In this document: positions 13,401-27,700 of the stretch, one piece after another
Numbering within the stretch: position 1 is the stretch's first letter
Layout of the letters: the number at the start of each line of letters is the position of its first letter
Assembly (NCBI GenBank): GCA_018873245.2
Contig: JAEMBT020000002.1
Coordinates: 3,848,001 to 3,912,000 of the forward strand
Reading direction: 5' to 3'
Origin: Archegozetes longisetosus
Lineage: Eukaryota; Arthropoda; Arachnida; Sarcoptiformes; Trhypochthoniidae
Length of the DNA: 64,000 nucleotides
The notes under the pieces: generated by a model
Told to the model about the DNA's origin: nothing
Databases searched by the model: none
What the model saw: only the letters and a program-made list of their open reading frames with translations
Translations under genes and position numbers: made by a program

Positions 13401-14698
13401 AAAATAAGACAATTAATTATAGTGCAATTATTATCGAAATACAATACTGAGCAAAAATGCAATTTTTGTGCGATTACTACTATTATTGGAATCAAATACT
13501 AGTAAAATCGATCTAAGGCTTACTTTTTGTCCTGATAGCTAACAAATTTAAGAAACTTGTCGGCATTATTTTCTCCTTGGCCTGTGTATACTTCATAAGG
13601 TCCACCTTTAGTAAAGTTTTTGACATGCAATAAACCAAACTTATTCTCAGGCATTCCAGTGTCAGGTAATTGGATTCCAAACCAAGTCAACGGTTTGGTC
13701 AACGTGTCGATCGTGTCCAAAATAGTGAACGGATAGCCTTCTATGAGTTCGCCAACTGTTAACTCCTTTAGAAATCCTTCTCCATGTGTCAAAAAAAGAA
13801 TATTCGCGAATCCAAAGGCCACCGGAGCAATCGCGAACGATAGTGGCAGCTCATCAATAAGACCTTTGATAACAGCTGCCATTGCCTGTTGATTGAGATA
13901 TAATTCAATTCTATTTCTATTCTAAAGTCTAACTAATTCAATCATATTACATAGACAGGTAGGTTAATAATAGTCACTTTATCAGTTAGTCTGCCAGCAG
14001 TTCGCGTTTGATCAAAGAAGAATGACTGCAATGCCCAAAATCTGACTGTTTCCTTATTAGGTCCCCATGAGATGATTTCTTTCCACCGAAATTGGCTTTA
14101 GTTAAGATTAATTAAAGATCCGTAAAATTATTGAGCAAGTTTTTAATTTTCTTTTCATTTTGCTACCGAGCTGATATGCGTTTCAATTTTCAAGACCTTA
14201 ATTCAATTACTGTATACTATTATTTCAAGATTTGAATTATCTTTTCACGTATTGTCAGCTTAGTACTATAAAGTTCTATCCGTAATATTATTTCGAATAG
14301 AAATAGTACTTTATAGTACTCTAAGGACGATACAGATATAGACTTTTTAATTGTAAAATTCGTTATATAGGGCAAAACGAGAGATATTTCTCGAAAACTT
14401 ACTTCCAGTAGTAAGGACCTTTTTCTGTCAACCTAGCCTTTTCACCATTAGCGAACTCGTCAGGATTTTCAATATGCCAGATGTAAATTTTGATTGTGAT
14501 AGCAAGCGGTACGTTTTCCCAGTTCTTCGTGATCTCATTTCCTTCTTTTATCTGCATTTGACTCTTCAGACCCACATCGACAAGTGATGGAAATCCCAAA
14601 ACAATAAGACCTCCGATTCCAGTCATAAGACTAGCGATGATACCATATTTTCTAACTCTTTTTCTTTGTATCGTAGTTTCATCTGGCGTTGAATCCAT
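10466..14698 (-). CDS. CD36/SCARB/LIMP2-family receptor with long cytoplasmic tail, 9 exons
   Basis: Two-pass membrane receptor of the CD36 family, which binds lipids, lipoproteins or other polyanionic ligands at the cell surface or in lysosomes. Exons: 14698-14403, 14095-13951, 13885-13524, 12306-12187, 12103-11803, 11612-11539, 11478-11427, 11123-10974, 10918-10466; joined they encode 650 residues. A first membrane segment (about 18-44) precedes LTEKGPYYW, the family's conserved GPY block. The ectodomain holds the expected cysteines (DPRCN, GDACKS, NKCFC, EKCDG, LGPCQ) and the conserved MNGTDG and FDVEP blocks, then RMQVNVLMKPL and PFVWIEE. A second membrane segment spans about 469-495, then RRR. 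The roughly 150-residue C-terminal tail, rich in Gln, Asn, Arg and Pro, is far longer than in typical members. Intron 3 hosts a Tc1/mariner relic. Which subfamily (SCARB, SNMP, LIMP2) cannot be settled by eye. Confidence 0.93.
12629..13114 (+). mobile_element. Degenerate Tc1/mariner-type element inside CD36-like intron 3
   Basis: The ends are inverted copies of a GTGTCAAACAA..TTTAGAT motif. The right end reads ..TTGTTTGACACCCTG and is followed by TA, as expected for Tc1/mariner TA duplications; the left end has decayed. On the plus strand near 12840-12870 a frame reads QGAPPLRVFV, which looks like the decayed second-Asp block (QDGAPPH) of a mariner-type transposase. It has no usable reading frame and sits wholly within intron 3 of the receptor gene. 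Confidence 0.55.
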
Positions 14699-16284
14699 TG
14701 GTACAACTAGTGAATAGAATCAGGGTAAAGTTCCGGTACGATTACTGAGTGTGGAGCTGAAGAAAGACTTTGTCTAAAATTTATACTGTTCTACTTCAAA
14801 TCAGATAAAGTATTCTCTTTTTATAATCTCCCAATTAAGTCAATAATCAGAGTCAGTAATAGCTATAACCATGACTTTCATGGTTTTTCAAGGTTTTCTT
14901 CAAAGTCATTGTAAATTCTGAGTTTATTTTGGCATAAGTTATTGATATCACGCTATTATTGATCGTAGTGTTTTGTTTTAATTTCATGCGAAAGTATAAT
15001 TACCAACGATTCTCATTTATAATTTCAATTATTTTTATAGATTTATTCGATAATATTTTTCAAGTTTTGAAAGATACTCGTTAAAGAGCAATAAATGTGA
15101 ATTGCTATCAATTTTGAAAGTCTATTTTTCAACAGAGAACCTGATACGTATTTCAGCCTAAATCGTGTCATCGATTATATGTTAAATTATACGTTAATTC
15201 AAAGAACTTTCTAAATTTTTTCTGGACTTAATGTTTGTTAATCATGTGAACAAAATAAGCAATCAATTAGTGTAGAGAATATAAGTTTCATATAATCTTG
15301 CGTTGACATACTTGTGAGATAAGCTCGGGGTAGCCGACAAATTAGTTTTGGTTTCCCTTTTAATATAATGAGGACTTATTTAGTATGATAAATTAGCAAA
15401 ACCATCTGTGCAATACCTTTTGTTACTGGTATCTTTTGAGTTTTTCTCTCAACTTTAGAGTCATATTATTCCGAGCTCCGTTTATTCAAGTAATTCAATT
15501 GTGTTTATCCTTAGGCATGTTCTCATAATGATTGAATGGGAATCGGATTAAGAAATTGTCAAAACGAGATTCAGTTGAAAATAATAGTATTGATAATCAG
15601 AGCGTGAAATTCTAAAGATATATTTTAATTGAGGTCTATTCAATCAACAAATACACAATTACTAGAATGAAAAATTCTTAATAAGTAAAACTGATTCCCG
15701 AGGGAGGAATCTTAGAATCATTAGACAAAATTAATTTTGAAGACTTGAAAGTTTGTGTCTTAAGGTAAGATAATGATAGTAAGAATAACAGAAATCAATT
15801 ATTGAACCAAAATACTTATTGTGAGATGATTTTGAAATTCATTGAAATCATTTTAAAAATCGATTAATGGTCTGATACCAGAATAGTAGCAGAAAATATT
15901 TGAATACTTTGGATTGCTTTCGATGCACTTCTAGGACTCTAAACTAAACTAAATCTTCGGTGAGAAGTACAAAAACTATATTTAGTATTACAAGTAAGTA
16001 CTTAGAGAAAATAGTTTTTAGACATTTGATTTGAAAATATCGCTTTCTTTTTCCAAGAATAAAAGATCGGAAAGTCTAATATTGCTAAACTTTTGCATTT
16101 TTACCATTTAATGTGGCGTAAACATGCATACAAACTATTATAAGTTGATTGAAAAGGAAAACTGATGTTTCTATAAAAACATATAAGTTTACTCTCGATA
16201 TAATAACCAATATTTACAAGAAAGACTGTTTTTGTATAACTTCTCAAATTCATTTCTGTGTCATTGAGTGTCCTTTAACTGAGA
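14699..16284. other. Intergenic region upstream of the CD36-like gene
   Basis: No supported gene or repeat. It should contain the CD36-like promoter just above 14698. Confidence 0.45.
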
Positions 16285-18109
16285 TCTGACACCGAGACAG
16301 GGCTGAACTACCCACAGAATCGAGAATCAGGGTATTATCTTTTAGTAATAATACTTCTATGCATTGAATATAATGACAATAAAGAATACTGACATAATAG
16401 TCCAAGCTTTTAATAATTGATTTCGATCAGTGAATCCCTATGATATCTAACACAAGCTTAAATATTTTATCTGCAACTGTACAGAAAATTTCATATTACC
16501 ATGTAATGAATGAAAGTTTAAAAAATCTTATTATAAGTTTATTTACTTTCAAAATAATTTTTGTTTGAATGACTATTAAAGTCAAACTTAATCTTTTCTG
16601 CCAACACTGCGCATACAAAAAGTTAATATTTAGTATGCCCTCCATTATTAGCAATGATATGGTTAAGTCTAATCGGTATTGAATTTATAACATTTAACGC
16701 ATTATAATTATCTTTGTTTTGCATCTGACCTGTGTCTTGGTAGCGAATTATCCACTTATCGATACATCTTTTATCTCGATTTAGCGCATACGCATTATTT
16801 TTACTCTCATAACCAACTCCAAGAAAAAAAACACAATTAAATATTTTTCGATTTCAGTAATTGACTCACCGTTTCTCCAGTGAATGCCATTCAAAAACTC
16901 CATTTTTATGCACTTAATAATTCATATTTATAAGTGAAAAAAGCACCTATTATTGGGATTTAACGATAAAATTTTGACTAAAACTTGGCCCAAAAACAAG
17001 TTTGAAAGCAAAAAATTTGATGTTTAATAAGCTTTTAAACTTTTATTCATTACTTGGTATTACTACAAACACTGCAAAACCTGAGATTGACTGATGAACT
17101 CATTATCTGGCTTATTGATTAGTACATATTTGATTCAAATTTTGATTAAGACTTTTATCAAAATTTCTTAGTTTTATCAGTATTACAGTACAGTTCAATT
17201 ACATGGTAATATGAAATTTTCTGTACATAATGATAAATGTGATAAGAATTAACTGGTCGAAATCAATGATAGTACAACCAAATTTATGGCTTATACATGG
17301 CAGTACAATATATGGCTTTGATTTCGGGAGAACAGCCTTAGCAAAACTCATGCAAATTAAATAGAGATAACTTACAAATTACAACATAACAAATATTCAA
17401 CATTAGTCACCAGTTTTTTTAATAAGTGAGCACTTTTTCTCGCATTAATCTGAATGTAAATTAACCCTTAATAGTCGTATTTCTACCGTTTATTTGTCAG
17501 AGTTTTCGTCATCAAATTAGTGAAAAGCAAAACTCTAAGGCACAACTTTAATGAGTAGATTTTTTACGCAATTTTAGTATTTCAGTTTTATTCATTTTTG
17601 GTCTTATTTTTTGATTAAATAATTGATGTAACAAAACTCAAGTTTTAGAAATGGCAACAGAATCTATAGAATGCATAGAATCATAAAGGTTCACCTCATT
17701 TTGTAATTTTTTGGAGTATGTTTGGGAACTTTTTGCATATCAAAAAATATACCTCTAGAAACAGGCAAATAATTATCATATGCTTGGGGAATATCTTCGA
17801 GTAAAATATTTAATTATTCAAAATTAAAGTTGTTTTTGAATAAAGTCAAATAAAAACTGCAATCGTTCAAAATTATGATTTTGAATCTGCACTTATTTTA
17901 CTTTGACTAACTTAAAAATTCAAAATTAAACTTAAAAATTACTTAAGAGATAACTTTTTTCTAATATTAAGCATAAACCTAAAGCTGTTCTTCCGAAATC
18001 AAAGTCATATTTTATTGTCGTTATCTTCAACAGACTGAAGTATTATTACCAATAAATAATATCGTGACTCTCGATTCTGTGGACAGTTCAACCCTCCTTC
18101 AGTGTCAGA
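16285..18109. mobile_element. Composite inverted-repeat element with a Tc1-like remnant
   Basis: The outer arms, 16285 to about 16390 and about 18010-18109, are inverted copies sharing CCACAGAATCGAGA and GTAATAATACTTC. The left arm continues inward: 16479-16508 is perfectly complementary to about 17197-17226 (TGTACAGAAAATTTCATATT core). On the right side these two parts are split by a second inverted pair, about 17309-17375 and 17942-18010 (TTTGATTTCGG.AGAACAGC). The simplest reading is one long-TIR element whose right arm was opened by insertion of another TIR element. Confidence 0.65.
16630..16930 (-). pseudogene. Internally deleted Tc1-like transposase remnant
   Basis: On the minus strand an ATG frame (MEFLNGIHWRNG) is followed, after a possible small intron, by RCIDKWIIRYQDTGQMQ. 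This resembles the end of the N-terminal helix-turn-helix domain of Tc1-like transposases. It runs directly into NSIPIRLNHIIANGGHTKY and a stop, the C-terminal signature of Tc1 transposases (..GGHTKY). The catalytic DDE region between them is missing. It lies inside the composite element at 16285-18109 and probably marks that family. Confidence 0.6.
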
Positions 18110-21100
18110 CAAATTAGTTTATATCATATTATAGATCGACAAAAAGCACAAAATCTCATTTAATTAATTGCAGATATGTTTTCATAACAGAATTGACTGG
18201 TCATCGTGTAGTTGTACCACAAATACGGTAGAGACATGACATATTCTCATGAATAATGTAAGATAGCAGACTGAACATTTGATATTTTAATATACCAGTA
18301 ATTATTATACTTTTAAACTAGAGCTACTGACAGCTCACATGAAATATATCTTTTAAAAATTTAGTAAGTACTTATATAGGCTCATTATAAAGTAGCGAAC
18401 TGTTAATTAAGCCCACACTTATAGGTCTCAATTTCCAAATAGATTTAAGGGATCATTTTAGATTTAATGAATAATTTAGTTTTTGACTTTTCTTAAACTT
18501 TCAAATATTTATCAAATTTGAACTCAATTTGTTCTCTTGAATTGTAAAGATAACCTATAAATTATTTTTTGGCTTCTGCTTGAGACATAAACTTCGAATG
18601 TTTATTTATAATATCTAATCATTACAGAGTTGTGCGTTACCTGTTATCTATCTCAAACCCTGACATTAAGCTTATGCGCATGAAATATATATATACTCAA
18701 AGACTTGATAATTATCAATTGCAACAAGTAAATGTCGTTATATCAACTTCCCTGAGTTATGCGTCAATTTGCTGCCAAATTAGATTATTGACCTGTTTCT
18801 CTTACTATGTTGAATATTCTGTAGGTTTCTTAGTATCTCATATATTATGATTTGTCAGAAAGCATCCCAAAGCAACGCACCACTTCTGGTTAAAGTCGAG
18901 AATTACTAAGTTCTTGAGTGTAAAGCTTAATGTCTTATCAATAAAACTTTGAGAAAGTCATTAGATTGGAGTATGAATTCAATTTAGTCATATAAATTAT
19001 TTTAGCAACAACGCGCGAAGCCTTTTCTTTTAGCTAATAAGCTGAATGGTTTCCAGAATTTTGTTTCCAAAGGTAGTTTATTTATAAGAATAATTTCAAA
19101 CAGCTTTATGTTTATTCCTGCGGTGCAATGAATTATAAACATTGATAAGAATTTTAGATTTGGTTGCTCTACAAATATTACAGTTCAGATACATTGGAAA
19201 TGCATTTATAACATAATTTTGATATTGAGATCTGTCCAGTCTTTTCTTTTGAATATTTTTTGTCTTGTTATTTACATTGTCAACTGAGCAAGTTTCTACA
19301 TGGAATAAACTTATACAAAAGCTTTATTGTAAGAAGGATTTATTCACATGAAATTTGATTATTCTTGCTTGCAATAAAACTAACTTAAAATAAGTTTTAT
19401 AATAGTTTACATGTGTAGTAAAAACATGAAATACAGCTTAATAACAACATAATGATTCAAAAATAAGCAATTTTTCGGCATATCGACCATCTAAATGTAT
19501 TCTAATATGGTATTTAAAAGTCGTCTTTTTGATTATAGTTCGGTTTAAAGTTCATATATTACTACTTTAATCAGAAACTGAGAGTTTTAAAATATATACT
19601 TTCACGTATAATTCGTCGAACGTTTTTATTCTAGTAAACCTTAAAACTTAATTACCTATTAGTTGACTATTTTTATCTATAAATTTTGAACTTCAATAAT
19701 TGATTTAATTTGATATACAGTGGACTAATCAGAAATGTTCTGCAGGAAAAGATTACCTGTATCTCTCAGTTTCTAATTAAAATAACAGTAGGGTTTGGGT
19801 ATAAGAGAGTGATGTCATTTTCAGAACTCCGTTCTCTTGTGTCTAGCGTTAACTTACCTAAACTACTCTAACTTAACCTAAATTAGTCATATTGATAGTA
19901 TATTTAGTTATTTTAGGTAAGATGAATAGTACGAGCATGATAGAACACTGTTCTGGTAACCACATGATTCTCTTATGCCCAAACGCTGCATCAACTACAA
20001 ACAGAAGTTTATCTTTATTTTTTATCTCAAAAGCAGAATAGGAATATCCAGAAGCAGATAAGATTTCCACTTGATGTTTATAACTATCATGAGGCAATCA
20101 TCACTTTAGAGAGCCTTGATTTTATAGTTTATAAGTTTGATTAATGATAGTTATAGGTTCTGGACTGTTCCTAACATTTTTAATAATCATTTGAACTTTG
20201 CTTACACGCAATCTACTATAAAAAATTAGTTTAAAGCCTAACAATATGCTTAATTAGATAGTTTTAGTTTTGTTAGCTCTCAAGTCAGTTCTCACTCAAG
20301 CTCGTATTTATTACTCGCTTAATATTTGTTAATCATAATAAATTGATTATTTCGTTGTCCAATGCTAAGTGTGTTCAGTATTCTGGTTAAACCGGAATAA
20401 ATTAAGGAATCGTTCTATATCTCAATAATGGATGCAATCATTCTTTTCTATCAAACAACCCTTATACTTAGTATAAAAAGACGTAGTTCTCAATCACCTT
20501 CGAGATAATTATTATATAATATAAATTGATAGTAATGTCATTAAACTCCTTAACTGAACAAAGGGTTCATCTAAATCATGGCAATTATTTTAATAACACG
20601 CTTCTCTTCAACTGATCACTTAGTTCTGAAATGAAGCCAGTTAATGGCTCACCCTGGAGTTTAAGTGAAATCTGCTACCAAATTGTAAGTCATGTCTTTA
20701 ACTGGCTCCAAAAAACTTTGGTTCTTGCTATAAATTAAAAGTTTAATAAGATATTTTGTAGAGTTCCGCATGAAATTTTTTTGCCTTTTAAATTTTTGAT
20801 GAAAGCTAGGTTTCGCAGATATTCGCTTAAATACACATCATGTAGTTTATCAAATTTAACTTGGGTTCAACGAAATTCAACAGTAATGCGGCATGCGTTT
20901 AAAAATTGATAGGTTTTGATCATTCTTAGGTTACTAACATAGCATTCAAGTAGTTAAAATTATATGCAATTTAGTTAACGAATTTTTATTTCTGAGTAAT
21001 TTTGATAATGATCGTTGTTTCTTATCTGATAATAAGTTTTCAAATATTTCAAATGTGAGCTGTTTGCTTGCCAATTGCACATAATTCTCACAGTGCTCAT

Positions 21101-21778
21101 AGTGAGTGCTTTGTAAGAAAATTTCTTTGACAGGGGTTAAATCTTGCCAATTTTTAAATACATACCATTTTACTTGTGTTTAGCCATAGATTTTGTGAAT
21201 ATAAATTAACAATTAGATGAACTTATTTTACATAGTCTAAAATATTTAAACAAAAAACGACACATATTCTCAACGAGACATTTATGAATGAAAAAATAAC
21301 CATTTTCTTAGGCTTGAAAGTTTTTCTGTTCTTCGTAACCAAAGGCACCTTTTGCTTGACCAAAGGAAAATTATAAAACCTCTTTAGGTAGTAAATAATT
21401 CAAAATTCTCTTGTCAAGTTTAAACATGATATATAGTTTATCCAGAAAGTCAGTGATAAAGAAAAATATTTTGCATTGTTGGCAAAGTGTGTTTTAGTTT
21501 TAAATCCAAACTAGAAACGCACTCGAATCTTTTGTTTCGGATTTCTATTAGAAATCTGTGTTTGTCTCTAATTTAGACTCTAAATAAAAGGTGCGCTGCC
21601 AGCAATGCAAAGAATTTTGGATATGTATGGAACGAAATGACATATTGTTCTTACAATAAACTGAAAAACAAGTTCAATAATAATAAATATTATATAGGAT
21701 ATTTGGCAATAATATGATTTTTAATTTATATTTTATTTGAAAAAACAATAAAGGAATCAGTATGACTGTACTCAAAAT
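18110..21778. other. Intergenic AT-rich region downstream of the GPCR
   Basis: About 3.7 kb without a supported gene. A 74-codon open stretch at 19873-20097 (minus) lacks a good start or splice sites and matches nothing I recognise. I see no clear TIR pair here. Confidence 0.45.
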
Positions 21779-24700
21779 TTAAATTGAATGTAATCGACTC
21801 AGTTCCTGGGTGCCATTAGATCCGCTAAATTTATCCAATTCTGTTTCTATTGTAGTTTGTCTTGTCCATACTTTTTTGAATAGCTTTCTTAAACTCAACT
21901 AAATTGAAAATAAATCAGCATATAGTACATGTTTCAAATTTTTGAAATCTAATTAATGTTAATTGTGACGTAAGTAATCTTTGCTTTAGGCTTCATTTCA
22001 GAATGGTGTTCTAAACTGTTTGATGTTGTGTTACTTGGAGCAGCTACGATGCTCTAACTTAACTAATTTATATAGAAAGTTTGGTTAGATATAGATGAAT
22101 GTCTGTATGAAGCTCAACAATACTAGCCCTCATTTCGAAGTAAAGCCTATATTAATAGTGATAATCACTTGATATTTGATATTAATTATGAATACCTTGA
22201 AATTTTCACTCATGAATCCATATACGAATGGGTTGATAAATGAATGACTCATTGCTAGAAAATGGGAAAAGAAGTAACTGAAGACGTAGAGCATGTATCG
22301 AGGGGATGTTGCCAAACTTGGTGGATAAAACCAAACGATTATTGAGAATACTTGAATCGGAGACCAACATAGAGCAAACAGAATCACTATAGTTACCAAC
22401 ATTTTCACCACCTGTAAGAAACAAATTCGATGATAACTTTATTTGTTATAAAAATAAAATGTTTTTAAAGGCATCTTGAAATTCCAATTTGATTCACTCA
22501 AGTTATTTCGCTCCTGGATTTGAAAAAATCAAAACACTTTTGTTGTTCAAGTTCGAAATAGTTTTTCCTAGTCTTCATACAGTTCAATGTTAGCGTTTAG
22601 AGAGTACCGAAAACTATCTCTCTTTATTAGGTTTCACATAACTCAATGCATTTCAATCTATTAATAAGCATGTTATTTTGTGGATGAAAGAAAACATTAC
22701 TTTTTTGTGAACAAGTATTCAAAGCATAGCATGATTTATAACAAAGTCTAGTTTGTATCCATTCTATTCACTCTAACTTTTCAACAATTACTATTCAGTA
22801 GAATGAAAATTAAGTTTGCTTTTAGCCTAAATTGTTAGAAAAATAAATTGGTTTTTCACATTGGAACTGAGTATAATTTTTCCTCATGATACCAGGAAAA
22901 ATTTATTCTTTAGTTACTCATCTCTCAAATTGACTTTCAGTTTGAGGTGAATATATATTACAAGTGAGATACAAGCGAACTAGATTCGAGTTATTACTGA
23001 GTAACCAGACTAGAAACCAAAGATACTTTATGTCAAATTACGAGCTCTTCGCGACTTGTTAAAATCTCTCTAAAGCTAGAATAGAAATAACTGGTTATGA
23101 ATCTCTTGAAGATTTGTACTTTGATGCAATGAAATTGTTACCTGAACTCTAGTCAAGAAAAATATCCAGTTTTATTCTTTTCTCCTTTAGAAAAATACAA
23201 AACAGTAGAGAAAGTCCTCAATAGAAATATTGTAAAGGCTGCAAACATTCTGACAGGATTAGAGTTAAAACTACAATTCATGGAATTTGGGCTTTTCTTA
23301 AGTACAAGGTGTGAAATAATTGACCACTATATTTTAAATGTTTACAATTTCAAAACGGCGAAGTACTTTATTGAATTTTTTCCACAGAAAGAAAGTAGAA
23401 TAATGGGAGTTTGTGATATCATGTGTTCAAAAATACAGGGTGTAAATTAATTGATCACTATATTTTATTTGATTATAAGTTTATATTCCTAAGGTTTTGA
23501 AAGTTTAAATCTAGTGAGTATTTTCCTTAGATATTGAAGTTATTTTTTGCCATTTAATTCTTATTTGCAATTAATTTTTTAAAAATGGTTGTTTATACTA
23601 CTGAACAGAGAATATTTATTGTCAAGGAATATTATTCAAGCAATGAATCGACAATTATTGTTCAACGTAAATTTAAAAAAGAACTTGTCACTAGAGTTGC
23701 TTTGGGAATATCTTAAAGATAAAGTTTATGCTAAGAATCTCAAGTCAATGGAAGAGCTCGAAAGTGAAATTGAAAGTGAAATATTCAATATTTCCAATAC
23801 GGTACTGAATGACGTTATCGACAATTTTCAAGTTCGATTACGCCACGTCTACTTAGAGAACGGATGGCATTTCGAACATATCATATCATAAACTCCCACT
23901 TTTCTACTTTTTGTAAAAAATTTCAATAAAATTCCTTGTACTTTTGAAGTTATAAACTTTTGAAATATAGAGATAAATTATTTTACGCCCTGTATATAAA
24001 TACTTTATTTAAAGCAGAATTGATTAACTGTATTCCATTTTCAGTTTTAATATCATCTGCAATGGCTAGAATTCTAATACTATTTGAAGAAATTGTTCAA
24101 ACGAACGTTTTTTGTTTTCGAGAAATAACAGAACTTCGATCAAATAAGCTATACAAGTTTATTTAACAAAATAGATCTCGAGAAACTCAAAATAAGCTTG
24201 ATCTTCAACTAGCTCTTAATAAGTTCATATCATTTGAGAAGTTCAACACTTTCAGCCTAGAGGCATGAGAAACTAAAGCCTATTGAAGAATATGTATCAA
24301 ACAGTAATTTTCAAAGAGTCCATATAAATTGTAGTACCTGCTTTAGACTTTTGGCAAAGTATCAAGCTGCAGCCAGTGTATTTTGGACTTAACTCAAGCT
24401 GAATTGTATGCTTTATTTATTAACTTGTTTTTTGTGTAAATAAAGCCTCTGCTTGAATGTTTTCTTATTATATCCATCCCGATAGGGAATTCAACGCTTC
24501 CATGGATATTCTTCAATACTTCTAACTTCAATATTACATTTCAAACACAGAATAACCTGTCTTAAAATTCAAATCTTTATCAAATGATGTCATATGTACT
24601 CGATATCAATTCAAGTCAAATATTTGGTAAACATCTGAAAGCCTCAAGAATAGAGATTTTAAATAACAGTAAAATGAAATAAAACTAAAAAATAGCTTTC

Positions 24701-27700
24701 AAAACAAACTTATGAAAGTTCTTAGATAGTTCTTGTGCTTGAATATAGTCCAACAAAAAATAATGTTACGAAAGCTATAAAGACATGAGATGCAAAAATA
24801 TGAAATGAAACCACATTATAGAATATTCTGTTGAACAAAACTTTTAACTCTTGGCTTAATGTTGAAATACTACACAATTATACTGTTTTACTTGTTCAAT
24901 CATTTGAATGTTCGAAGCAGTTCAATTTCTAAAGAATAAGTAGTTATTGGATTATGCAAAGAACATGCGAAGGTACATGAAATGTATATAATTATCATAA
25001 ATTAAAGTTTATCGAAGTGTATGATAATTGTCGGAGTTGCGCTCATTACTCTGTTCATCTCTTCTGCTTCATTAGCGTTTCGTTCCTACTAATTCAAGAC
25101 AAGAAACCATCTCAAAATTCATTATTCAAGTCGAAGCATATTAACATAAAAAATGTGTTAGCACTAAGTGCAAATTGTGGCTTGTGTTTATTTTATTTTC
25201 TACCTTCTCAATTCATTTTGAACAAACTCATACAAATAATTTAATAGGGTAAGAGGCAGAAGAAGTTTATTTTCCAATTTCGTGATGAATAAGATCTATA
25301 ATTTGAATCTGATTTCGAAAAGAATTACCAAATTTTTCGCTACTCGTTCATTCGAAGAGTATTTGTTTACTGTCTCTCACTATTCATTCTAGACTTAGAC
25401 TTTGATTTGCCTCGTACTGATCGAAAACTTTGAGCGCTTGGATATCGCAAATCCATTGTGCATCAAATTCATTCTTAAGTTCTCATATGTTTTCGAAATT
25501 GAATAAATCTATACTCAATATGAAATGAAGATTAAATGACAAAGAAGTAGAACTCTTCTTGTTTGTTTTTGAACTTTTCTAGTATCACATTTAGATATGA
25601 TTCTCTAAACCTTTTGAGTTCTATAAAAGTAAGGATAATACTTTAACATTTTATACAATATAATAAGATGAAATCGGATTTTTCGAAAGATTGAAAGCTA
25701 AAAACCGGTCGGGAGTCGGAAAGGATTTTAGCCAAAATAGAGAACTTTTCGAGAACTAAAACCTCACCAAGTTTGATAAAATAAATTTGCAGAAAATCCT
25801 TTTTTTCAGTATAATTTTTTCGGATGCACATGATCTCTTGAATACAAAATTTAATCAAAACTTAAGACGATTGAATTTTTAAAATAATTCAAAATTTTCT
25901 AGAATAGGTAAAATCAGTTAGAAATTTGAAAATCAATATTTTTTCGAGAATGGAAATTTTTAAAATGATCCGTGAAATAATTAGTCTATGAAAAATATTT
26001 TGCCTTTAATCTTCCGAATTTCTGACTCAAGAGCTAGGATTAGGAATTCTCGAAAAATTGGGATTTGATAATAAGTTAATAAGAATATCGAAGGAGATTC
26101 AAAAGCAGTTTTGACCTTTTCATTGATTTAATCAAATAAACCCTAAACTTGAAAGGCTTCATCAATCACTTAATCTGAAAGTTGATGCAATAAGTGGTAA
26201 GCAATAAGTCATACTTTAACTTTTATGTTCCATTGCGCTAAATCTCTGACTTGATCTGGATTGCCAGGTGCATTATGTCGTAGGATATGCCAACAGATAG
26301 ATGTGTAGACAAATATTAGTGCAGACATGGGTAAAGCAAATGTGACGGTAAATATGAATAAAGTGTATATTTGTCCTCCCTCATCATCCCACACTTCTCT
26401 ACAATCATAATAAGTATCATTTCCATAACTGAATTGTACAGCCTTAGTTTTGAACAATTGTATGCTAGCGATGGCGATTCCGATAACCCATATCACACTG
26501 AGAACCAAAAGCTTATGTGTCTTCAAATATATCAATGAATGAAAAGGGTATACGATTGCGAAATATCTGTAATATAGAAGTAATACTCATATTGAATGAA
26601 TAATATTATATGTGAATATTAATGCTATTTTTGAGTAATAAAAATAATTTCCCAGAGGTAGTTATTTGAATCAAATTACTCAATTAAAAGCTATGTATGG
26701 CATTTTATACAAACTAAAGAGAATTTTACAACAACTTTAGGTTTTAATGCAGAATATGAAACTCAATTTTATGTAATTTAAATAAATGATCGCATTATAA
26801 AATTGTTAGATTCTATCTCATGCAAACTTAGTTCTGAGTGAAATGGATTCATAGTTCTCTATTAAATTTGTTGAGGATGGGACACGCTTTCAAATATATG
26901 TTAATTCAAGCCTCAAACTTGGAAAAATTCAACTTAATTGACAGTTTTCTAGTTAGAAAACAAATGACTCTTTATCATTTAATTAATCAAAATATCAAAT
27001 AGTCAAAGATGTTAACTATATATAACTCAAAGTCATTCTATAAAATATCAAAACTCTAAGCAAAAGCTTCGCTTTTGATTTTGTGTATCATTTCAGAGAA
27101 AGGAAGATGGTTGTAAAAATTGTTAATTGACATAATTGTGCAACAAATCCTAATAATAAACTTTGATTTTTTTTATCAAAACTAGATCTAATAATTAGAG
27201 CATTGACAAAGTCAATGACCTATTGTTTCAAAACATGTTCTAGTACATGATTTATGTTTCAATACATATACTTTCTCATTGAAATATGAATGAAATATGA
27301 ATTATGTATTAAAAATCAATATTTGATAATAAAATTCAAGGTTTGATTTTAAGGTTTAATACACAATTATATTAATCAACTACCTTCTCGACTATTTTGC
27401 CGAACTGTGATCATAAAGGTAGCATTCCATACTATTAGTACATTAAATGTTTCTAATGTTCTATCCTATGTATTCAGTCATGATTCATGGGCTAAATTCT
27501 TGTCTGCATTCTATCTTAACGGTAGCTGAGAAAAAATTCAAATCAAAACTCGAATCTTCACTGAAGAAGAGTGATTCAGCATGTATTTTTTGAAAAAACG
27601 AAATCAATTGAGGCATCAGAGCAATTGCCTCTTCAGCATTGAAACAATAAAAAAATTATCTGATTCAATTTTTAGTATCAATACATCTAAAGTAATAGAG

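Noticed and set aside
19873-20097. 74-codon open stretch on the minus strand
   Set aside because: It begins directly after a stop, has no ATG at its start, no convincing splice sites and no recognised motif; chance open frame is likely in this AT-rich DNA.
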